Shown here piece by piece: positions 20,553 through 25,897 of a stretch of DNA of 25,897 nt (positions are counted from its first letter, which is position 1; every line of letters begins with the position of its first letter). The stretch comes from a virus. Where the stretch lies: positions 1-25,897 of IMG/VR virus record IMGVR_UViG_3300044464_000070. The stretch is one strand, 5' to 3'. The position numbers were made by a program, and so were the translations under genes. The notes beneath the pieces were generated by a model. It saw nothing but the letters and a program-made list of their open reading frames with translations. It was not told where the DNA came from and searched no databases.

Positions 20553-21008
20553 ATGAAGATCAATATCCCGAAGGTAGTTATACCGGTTCCGATGTCGGAG
20601 TATGCGCCAGAGTTGCAGGGCAACGCCTTGCACGTGTGGGTGAACCCACCGATGCAGATCTTACAAGCATATCGCCAGTTATTGAGCACGCTGCAAGCGC
20701 ATGAATTGGAAAGCGCACGGCAGATGCTGGAGATACCTGCGACCAAAGAAGAGCGCTCACCGCTGATGCGGGCATACGATCAGGCGCTGCATTGGATCAA
20801 CCGCAGGAAAGAAGAAAAAACAGAGGGCGTGAGCGTGGATCTTCTGGAGTGGTATGCCAACATCTGGAGTCAGGGTCCCGCGGATACGCAGTGGACGGTG
20901 GAAGAGCTGCGCACACTCGAAGAATCTGACCCGGCTTTTTTGAGTTGGATGATCGCGCAGACCTGGAAGGCACGCGGTGAGCATATGGAGCAGAAAAAAA
21001 AAGTCTGA
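20553..21008 (+). CDS. tail assembly chaperone, short form (gpG-like)
   Basis: 151 residues from ATG 20553, with GAGAAAGAGAAG as a weak ribosome site. Mostly helical, with a Pro-rich N-terminus (IPKVVIPVPMSEYAPELQ) and charged middle. It ends in a run of Lys from nine As (20994-21002) and stops at TGA 21006-21008. That run contains the A AAA AAA slippery heptamer from which the -1 frame continues. Lies between tail tube and tape measure genes, the lambda G/GT position. Frame 0 before the poly-A run is coherent throughout. Confidence 0.8.
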   Translation: MKINIPKVVIPVPMSEYAPELQGNALHVWVNPPMQILQAYRQLLSTLQAHELESARQMLEIPATKEERSPLMRAYDQALHWINRRKEEKTEGVSVDLLEWYANIWSQGPADTQWTVEELRTLEESDPAFLSWMIAQTWKARGEHMEQKKKV

Positions 21009-21271
21009 GTGACGCCCTGGCAGCGATCGCACGCAGCAAAGAATTCAACCATGCGCGCATCCGAGAAGTACAACGGGCGAACTTGATCAATCGATTCAGC
21101 GGTGGGACTGTGATCGCACCCTGGGAGGTCGAGCAGCTGGATGATGAATGGATCGATGTGTTTACAGGTTTGGCAGACTTGCCACGGCTGCGAAAAGATT
21201 ACCAGGCGTTTGAGAAGCTGCTGGCTAAGAGACGCATGCAGCATCCGAATTACAGGAAGTATTTGAATTAA
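20553..21271 (+). CDS. tail assembly chaperone, -1 frameshift fusion (gpGT-like)
   Basis: Ribosomes slipping -1 at A AAA AAA (20996-21002) continue in the second frame (codons from 21002), adding about 89 residues beginning SLSDALAAIARSKEF and ending at TAA 21269-21271. This frame has no stop between the slip and the end, and no start codon with a ribosome site, so it is best explained as the T domain of a GT fusion. Total length is about 239 residues. GT proteins bring tail tube protein to the tape measure. The reading is supported by order (tube, G/GT, tape measure) and phase. Confidence 0.8.
20996..21002 (+). promoter_or_regulatory. programmed -1 frameshift site A AAA AAA
   Basis: In the 0 frame the codons are AAA AAA at 20997-21002, preceded by A, so the heptamer is in the correct phase for -1 slippage. 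The full A-run is nine (20994-21002). Confidence 0.8.
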
Positions 21272-21276
21272 AGATC

Positions 21277-21304
21277 AGCTTTTAGCGGTTAGCTATTAGC
21301 GTTT
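21277..21304. repeat. AGCNNTT heptamer array
   Basis: AGCTTTT, AGCGGTT, AGCTATT, AGCGTTT, then GGC. It separates the chaperone fusion stop from the tape measure gene; a TTG start at 21303 would lie inside it. Confidence 0.75.
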
Positions 21305-21317
21305 GGCAAAGGCAGCG

Positions 21318-22973
21318 ATGGCAAACAGTGTTCTGAATATCATCATCAAACTAATCAAGCAAGGCGGCGCGGATAAGGAGACCGTCAGTGGTCTCTATCA
21401 GATCAAGCGCTCACTTTTGGATGCTGCCGCGGTGGCGGGTACTTTCGTTGCGGCTGGGTATGCCGTTAAGAAGGGTTTGGATGAGACAGTCGGATCACTG
21501 GTAGCCTATGCCGATGAAGTGCGGCGCACGCAGAACACCACGGGGTTGGAAGCCGAGGATGCTTCGAAGTTAATTCAGATCCTGGGTGACCAGAAGATCA
21601 GCTACGAGCAGCTGGAGAAAGTCATTCGGACCAACGGCAAAGCCTATGATTTTTCGGCTGAGGGTCTTGCCAAAATGTCAGATGAATATCTGACACTCGG
21701 AAACGCTCAAGAGCAAGCCGCGTTCATGCAGGAGCGGTTTGGAAAGCAATGGATCGATTTTGTACCGGTCATGCAGAAGGGTGGGGATGCGATCCGCGAT
21801 GCAGCGGATGCAGTCAGTGAAAATCTAGTGCTGACTCAACAGGCTGTTGACCAGGCGCGCGAGTATGAAGTTGGCATGGATAACCTGAGCGACAGCGTTC
21901 AGGGTTTTAAGATTGCGTTGGGTCAGGAAGCCATACCGGTCGTCAATCAATTTGTGGATGGTTTGAACGTTTGGGTGCGCGCCATTGAAATTGCCAAAGA
22001 GAAAAACGATGGCGGTATCGTCACGCAAAAAGAGTGGAAGGCGGCGCTGGAAGAAGCGACGGTTGAAGTTGCCCAGCAGAAACTGGCATTGAACGATCAT
22101 GCCACTGCACTGGATGGAGATACTACCTCAGCCACCGACAATGCCGCTGCGATCCAGGCGGTCAGCGCGGCGAATCAAAGCATGTTGAGTTTGATCGGCA
22201 CGATCGCGGGAGAGACACAAAGCTATACCGCCAAACAAGCGGAGCTGACAACGAAGATGCAGGAGAACCGTGCAGAGGCTGAGAAACTCTATCCGTGGCA
22301 GAGCCAGCAACTGAGCGAGTTGAACGGAAAATACGCCGACATGGAAGCGACCTACGCTGCCAACGCTGCGGCACATACGGCGGCGATGGGGAAAATTCAA
22401 TATGATTTATATGTCACACAGCTTTCAGTGGGTGGATTAGATGATGCAGAAAAGGCGATGGCTGAGCAGGCGGGGTTGGCATTTGGCGTCTTCGACCAAG
22501 CCTCGATCAACAGCGCCACGAACATGAACATTGTGACGCAGGCAGTGATCGATGGAAAGTTGCGGATCGAAGATATGCAGAAGGCACTGGAGATGCTGCC
22601 AGAATCCAAAAGCATCGATATCGTGATCAATACCATCCAAAATTTATCTCAAGGGGCGCTGGCATCGAATGGGCAATCAGGATACAGCCAATTGGCTGGT
22701 AACAACGGATATGCAGCTGGCGGTATTGCCACAGGTCCAAGCACGGGACACTGGGAATTATTACACGGTACGGAGGCGATCATTCCGCTCGAGGGTGGCG
22801 CGGTGCCGGTGGCACTTTCAGGCGCCCAGCCCAGCCAGGGTGGTGGTGATGTGTATGTGCGTCTGACGGTTAAAAGTCCGATCACCATTATGGATGAGCA
22901 ATTAATCAAGAATACTCTATTGCCTTTTATTATCAATGGTTTGCGAGAAGCGAAGGCGCGGGGGTTGGTATGA
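21318..22973 (+). CDS. tail tape measure protein
   Basis: 551 residues from ATG 21318, with AAAGG (21308-21312) 5 nt upstream; the TTG at 21303 lies in a repeat and is rejected. Ala-rich helices and coiled coils (residues 1-470) with hydrophobic AAAVAGTFVAAGYAV near residue 36. The C-terminus GGIATGPSTGHWELLHGTEAIIPLEGG is a common tape-measure ending. It sets tail length, and at this size it predicts a fairly short siphovirus tail. Its stop precedes a heptamer array. Assignment rests on this ending, composition and position. Confidence 0.88.
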   Translation: MANSVLNIIIKLIKQGGADKETVSGLYQIKRSLLDAAAVAGTFVAAGYAVKKGLDETVGSLVAYADEVRRTQNTTGLEAEDASKLIQILGDQKISYEQLEKVIRTNGKAYDFSAEGLAKMSDEYLTLGNAQEQAAFMQERFGKQWIDFVPVMQKGGDAIRDAADAVSENLVLTQQAVDQAREYEVGMDNLSDSVQGFKIALGQEAIPVVNQFVDGLNVWVRAIEIAKEKNDGGIVTQKEWKAALEEATVEVAQQKLALNDHATALDGDTTSATDNAAAIQAVSAANQSMLSLIGTIAGETQSYTAKQAELTTKMQENRAEAEKLYPWQSQQLSELNGKYADMEATYAANAAAHTAAMGKIQYDLYVTQLSVGGLDDAEKAMAEQAGLAFGVFDQASINSATNMNIVTQAVIDGKLRIEDMQKALEMLPESKSIDIVINTIQNLSQGALASNGQSGYSQLAGNNGYAAGGIATGPSTGHWELLHGTEAIIPLEGGAVPVALSGAQPSQGGGDVYVRLTVKSPITIMDEQLIKNTLLPFIINGLREAKARGLV

Positions 22974-22977
22974 GGTC

Positions 22978-23005
22978 AGCTATTAGCTTTCAGCTTTTAG
23001 CGAAC
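22978..23005. repeat. AGCNNTT heptamer array
   Basis: AGCTATT, AGCTTTC, AGCTTTT, AGCGAAC, directly after the tape measure gene. Confidence 0.75.
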
Positions 23006-23011
23006 CCCCTT

Positions 23012-23061
23012 GTCGATGAGTACATCGACGTTCCCCCATTTTGTGCTCTCCCAAATGGGGG
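23012..23061. repeat. two hairpins, diverged relative of the palindromic repeat
   Basis: GTCGATG/CATCGAC (23012-23018 with 23023-23029, loop AGTA), then CCCCCATTT/AAATGGGGG (23033-23041 with 23053-23061). As with copies 1 and 2, a C-run meets an AT-rich arm and lies next to a heptamer array. It precedes the 23079 gene. Confidence 0.6.
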
Positions 23062-23078
23062 AAAAGGTTTGGGTACAC

Positions 23079-24629
23079 ATGACTGACAGGCGCTATGGTG
23101 TAAACAAGTATGGTGATGGTAAGTTGTACGGTCCATCAGATTCGCGCGAGGCGTTGGCGTGGGATGTATCCATTGATTGGGATGAAGATGGGGTGTTCGA
23201 AGCGAATGAAGCTGCGCGCCTGACAGCGTATGGCATCAGCCGTGGTCGAACGCGCTTATTGAAATCAGCAGGCGAGGGTTTTGAAACGATCGGCACCGGC
23301 ACCCTGGTAATCACATTGCGCAATGCGGACGGACGTTTCGATGCCTGGAACACTGCCAGCCCAATTTACCCCAATGTTAATTATGGCAAGGATATCAAGG
23401 TGCGCGTGAAGGACCTCGCGACTGGGATCATCTATCCGCGGTTTCGCGGCACGATCACGAACATCGTTCCGATGGGTTATGGTGAGGACGCGAAGGTACA
23501 GCTGTATGCCAGCGATGGGCTGGAGTTCCTGCGGAATTATCCAGGGCGGGTGGATGTGCAACAAAACACCACGCCGGATGTTGCCATCGGTTTGATCCTG
23601 GATGCGGTGCAGTGGCATGCCAAGTGGGGACGCAGCCTGGATGTTTCGAGTGACGCGCTGCGGTATTGGTGGGCATCGGGTAACCGGATCGCGATGACTG
23701 AAATCGAAGATCTGGCGCAATCCTTTGTCGGTTATTTTTTCGTGACTGCTGAAGGGCAGGCGCGCTTTGTCAAACGTTCCAGCGTGAGCGATGCTGTGGC
23801 AAGTTATGAGCAGGGCAGCCTGTTGAAAGATATTGGCAACCCACAGCCGTATGAATTGCTGCGCAACGTTGTGCGGTTGAAGGTGCATCCGCTGATCCTG
23901 GCGAGCACGGGCGTGATCTGGCAATTGGTAGGCAATACCCCCAGCGTGGCGCCTGGCGCGGCGAATGCTTTGCAGCTGTTCGCCAACTATACCTATAACA
24001 ATGTCAACGTTTCGGCGATCAATGTGATCACGCCGGTGGCGACCACGGATTTTTTGGTCAACACGTTGGCGGATGGCAGCGGCACGAATCTCACCGGCAG
24101 CTGCACCGTCACGAAGACCGATTTCGGGGACACTGCCAAATTGGTGATCACGAACAACAGCGGTTCGAACGGCTATATTACTTTTCTACAAATCCGCGGC
24201 GATGCGATCTATGAACCCAACACGTCGGACGTTACATATCCCGGCGATCTCAGCACGGTGCGCAGCCCACGCGAATTGGTGATCGATCAGCCGTGGCAGC
24301 AGGACGTCAATGTGGCGGTCGATATCGCAAATGTGCTGGGGGCGTTCTTCGGCGGTCAACATCCAATCCCGAATATCAAGATCGATGACCGACCGGCGCT
24401 GCAATATGCAGCAGACTTGTTCGATATCTGTTCACTGACATCGGATTATTTGGGATTGAATGGAGAGTCCTTCCGGGTGGGCGGCATCGAGGAGCAGACC
24501 GATCCGCAATTTGAGAACTGTCAGAAGGTAAGCACACGCTTTTATTTGGAGCCGTATATTTCGGCGGACAATTACATGCAATGGGATACGAATTCAGTTT
24601 GGGATACCAGCACGGTGTTTGGTTTTTAG
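23079..24629 (+). CDS. distal tail/baseplate-like protein
   Basis: 516 residues from ATG 23079 (MTDRRYGVNKYGDGK); GGGAAAAGG is upstream, and longer starts at 23010 and 23055 run through the repeat hairpin. An early AWDVSIDWDEDGVFE segment, then ISRGRTRLLKSAGEGF and LRNADGRFDAWN resemble the beta-barrel start of tail hub or distal tail proteins; a central FDIEDLAQSF-like region follows. The rest is beta-rich. It lies between tape measure and fibre genes, as baseplate components do. The exact type (Dit or Tal) is not determined. Its stop TAG is formed by the following heptamers. Confidence 0.65.
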   Translation: MTDRRYGVNKYGDGKLYGPSDSREALAWDVSIDWDEDGVFEANEAARLTAYGISRGRTRLLKSAGEGFETIGTGTLVITLRNADGRFDAWNTASPIYPNVNYGKDIKVRVKDLATGIIYPRFRGTITNIVPMGYGEDAKVQLYASDGLEFLRNYPGRVDVQQNTTPDVAIGLILDAVQWHAKWGRSLDVSSDALRYWWASGNRIAMTEIEDLAQSFVGYFFVTAEGQARFVKRSSVSDAVASYEQGSLLKDIGNPQPYELLRNVVRLKVHPLILASTGVIWQLVGNTPSVAPGAANALQLFANYTYNNVNVSAINVITPVATTDFLVNTLADGSGTNLTGSCTVTKTDFGDTAKLVITNNSGSNGYITFLQIRGDAIYEPNTSDVTYPGDLSTVRSPRELVIDQPWQQDVNVAVDIANVLGAFFGGQHPIPNIKIDDRPALQYAADLFDICSLTSDYLGLNGESFRVGGIEEQTDPQFENCQKVSTRFYLEPYISADNYMQWDTNSVWDTSTVFGF

Positions 24630-24641
24630 CTGTTAGCTCTT
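24628..24641. repeat. AGCNNTT heptamer pair
   Basis: AGCTGTT and AGCTCTT, with the stop codon of the 23079 gene overlapping the first unit. It is the shortest member of the family. Confidence 0.6.
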
Positions 24642-24662
24642 GGTGAAAGGTAGAAGGTAGTG

Positions 24663-25298
24663 ATGCCAATAAAGAATGTTGATTACATTGTGACAGCCAA
24701 GCATTATGGCGGCAGCGCGCGGGGGTATATCCGCAAGATGCAGCGTGAGATCCATAAGCGAGGCGTGGCGGTCACGATCAAGAATTTGGACGATGAACCG
24801 ATCGGCATTCCGATCGTGGCGCGCATCTGGCAGGGGCAATGGATCGCGGACTGCGAATGCAATGGCGCCTGTTTTGTGGACCCGGATGAGCCGGTATTTT
24901 TTTGTTTCACCTGCGGAAACCGTGCCAATGGTCAAAAGCCACGCCCGGTGATCTTTCCACCTGAAGAGGAGCGGAAGGAGATCGAGCGTTTATTGCTGGA
25001 ACGCCCGGTCAGCGACCTGGCAGGTTTGACCGAACTGGAACGGGCCGGCATGGCAAAGCCTGTGTTGTTTGTGCAAGTGGAAGAAGTTCAGCAATCAGCG
25101 ATCCCACAAGGGGATGGTAGAAGCGATCAGCTTTTAGAAGATCTTCCTAAAACAACCAGAACGTTGCCGTTGACACGTTCGTGGGAACCCGGCGAGACGA
25201 GTGACGATCTACACAAGCAGCAGGACGAACCCATCAAAGAATGGCGCAAGACATTGAGACAGGATGCGTTGAAAGGAAAAGCGCATGTCATTCAATAA
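24663..25298 (+). CDS. Cys-containing tail-region protein
   Basis: 211 residues from ATG 24663, with AAGG 6 nt upstream. The middle (ADCECNGACF, then FFCFTCGNRANG, about residues 60-85) has five Cys, including a CxC and a CxxC, compatible with a zinc-binding fold. The C-terminal third is charged, with a Trp-rich end (SWEPGETSDDL). It overlaps the fibre gene by 14 bp. Lying between baseplate and fibre genes, it may be a minor tail or assembly protein. No family is recognised with confidence. Confidence 0.6.
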   Translation: MPIKNVDYIVTAKHYGGSARGYIRKMQREIHKRGVAVTIKNLDDEPIGIPIVARIWQGQWIADCECNGACFVDPDEPVFFCFTCGNRANGQKPRPVIFPPEEERKEIERLLLERPVSDLAGLTELERAGMAKPVLFVQVEEVQQSAIPQGDGRSDQLLEDLPKTTRTLPLTRSWEPGETSDDLHKQQDEPIKEWRKTLRQDALKGKAHVIQ

Positions 25299-25897
25299 TT
25301 CTTTTACGGCTGTGACCGGCGCGACCTATACAGCCGCACAATACAACACGCACGTGCGCGATAACTTCAGCGCGGTGTGGGTCTACACCACGGCGGGTGA
25401 TATCGCCTATGCCACCGGCGCCACGACATTGACACGCCTGGCAATCGGCGCGAGTGGTGCGATCTTGAAATCAACCGGCAGTGCACCCGCCTGGGTGGCA
25501 GCTGGTGGTGCAGGATCGCTGTTCTACAACAATGGGGCATCCACCCCTGCGTGGCTGGCGATCGGTGCGAACGGCGCCATACTGAAGTCAACGGGCAGCG
25601 CACCGAGTTGGGTGGCAGCTGGTGCGGCAGGAGCGCTGTTTTATAACAACGGGGCATCTACGCCCGCCTGGCTGACCGTGGGCGCCAGTGGTTATATGTT
25701 GGGCAGCAACGGCAGCGCGCCAGTCTGGTCCGCTTTTTATCGCTACATGACCTTTCTGCTAAATGCTGATATCGCGCTCAACACCGGCGATGATGCGGTG
25801 CGCTTCCGAATTCCGGCGGCATTGGGTGGCTGGAATATTGCCACCGTGGCAGCCTCGCGTAAATCAGGCACAGGTATTTTGACGTTGCAGATCCGCA
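25285..25897 (+). CDS. tail fibre/receptor-binding protein, 5' part (runs off the window)
   Basis: Open from ATG 25285 to the window end (204 codons seen). GAAAGGAAAA (25271-25280) is upstream. After MSFNNSFTAVTGATYTAAQY come AGDIAYATGATTLTRLAIG and two near-identical 39-residue repeats (ILKSTGSAP(A/S)WVAAG ... FYNNGASTPAWL), starting a third. This GDI...LxxG...APxW pattern is common in tail fibre shafts of environmental phages. DNA repeat period is 117 bp (about 25438 and 25555). From residue 150 a different domain begins (FYRYMTFLLNADIAL). The 3' end and receptor domain are outside the window. Confidence 0.8.
   Translation, partial: MSFNNSFTAVTGATYTAAQYNTHVRDNFSAVWVYTTAGDIAYATGATTLTRLAIGASGAILKSTGSAPAWVAAGGAGSLFYNNGASTPAWLAIGANGAILKSTGSAPSWVAAGAAGALFYNNGASTPAWLTVGASGYMLGSNGSAPVWSAFYRYMTFLLNADIALNTGDDAVRFRIPAALGGWNIATVAASRKSGTGILTLQIR

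Noticed and set aside
21083-21271. Independent 62-aa gene after the tail chaperone
   Set aside because: No ribosome site; its frame is open back to the A AAA AAA site and is better explained as the frameshift product.
23265-23924. 219-aa - strand ORF over the baseplate-like gene
   Set aside because: Antisense to a gene in good context; composition rich in Arg/His/Pro as expected for a shadow frame.
25367-25657. 96-aa - strand ORF
   Set aside because: Antisense to the repeats of the tail fibre gene, and its apparent repeats simply mirror those.

Overview
The window looks like about 26 kb of a siphovirus-type (HK97-like) phage or prophage. It carries packaging, capsid and tail genes on the + strand in the usual order. 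No host housekeeping gene is visible. The host is uncertain: base composition is moderate, and the palindromic and heptamer repeats in the intergenic gaps made me think of Chloroflexota (Anaerolineae), but this is only an inference.

Layout. 1-2956: a small zinc-ribbon-like ORF, a HerA/DUF87-type ATPase, and an overlapping tyrosine recombinase carrying the integron-integrase (IntI) insertion. 2951-3764: a short integron-like array of three well-formed and one degenerate attC-like site, with tiny cassette ORFs that encode Cys-rich proteins. The array is co-directional with intI, and the intI stop codon lies inside the first attC. 3885-4223: an unknown gene. 4219-7712: packaging block (holin-like membrane protein, HNH endonuclease, small terminase, two small AT-rich ORFs, large terminase). 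7717-8591: small genes of unknown role around a divergent promoter. 8588-9628: a D12-class adenine methyltransferase on the - strand, surrounded and penetrated by at least twelve copies of an 18-bp palindromic motif. 9642-9992: a promoter, a candidate structured non-coding RNA of about 315 nt with two predicted pseudoknots, and a terminator. 10005-12589: a second promoter/leader, a small conserved phage gene, a HD-GYP protein, a membrane coiled-coil protein and a DUF115-like protein. 12589-18665: portal, protease, major capsid and head-tail genes. 18706-25897: tail terminator, tail tube, frameshifted tail chaperone, tape measure, baseplate-like protein, and the start of a repeat-containing tail fibre.

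How it fits together. Two homologous promoter/leader modules (about 4197-4322 and 10005-10135) stand at the head of the packaging block and the structural block. Each has a -10 box, a small hairpin and then an intrinsic-terminator hairpin before the first gene. This suggests the two late blocks are co-regulated by attenuation or antitermination. HNH next to TerS/TerL is the arrangement of cos-type phages. The tail region shows a textbook -1 frameshift site (A AAA AAA at 20996-21002).

Most unusual signals: (1) the 18-bp palindrome family confined to the methylase locus; (2) the structured RNA at 9677-9992; (3) the twin late leaders; (4) the integron integrase and attC array inside phage-like DNA; (5) AGCNNTT heptamer arrays in seven intergenic gaps. 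All readings are by eye; no database or folding program was run.
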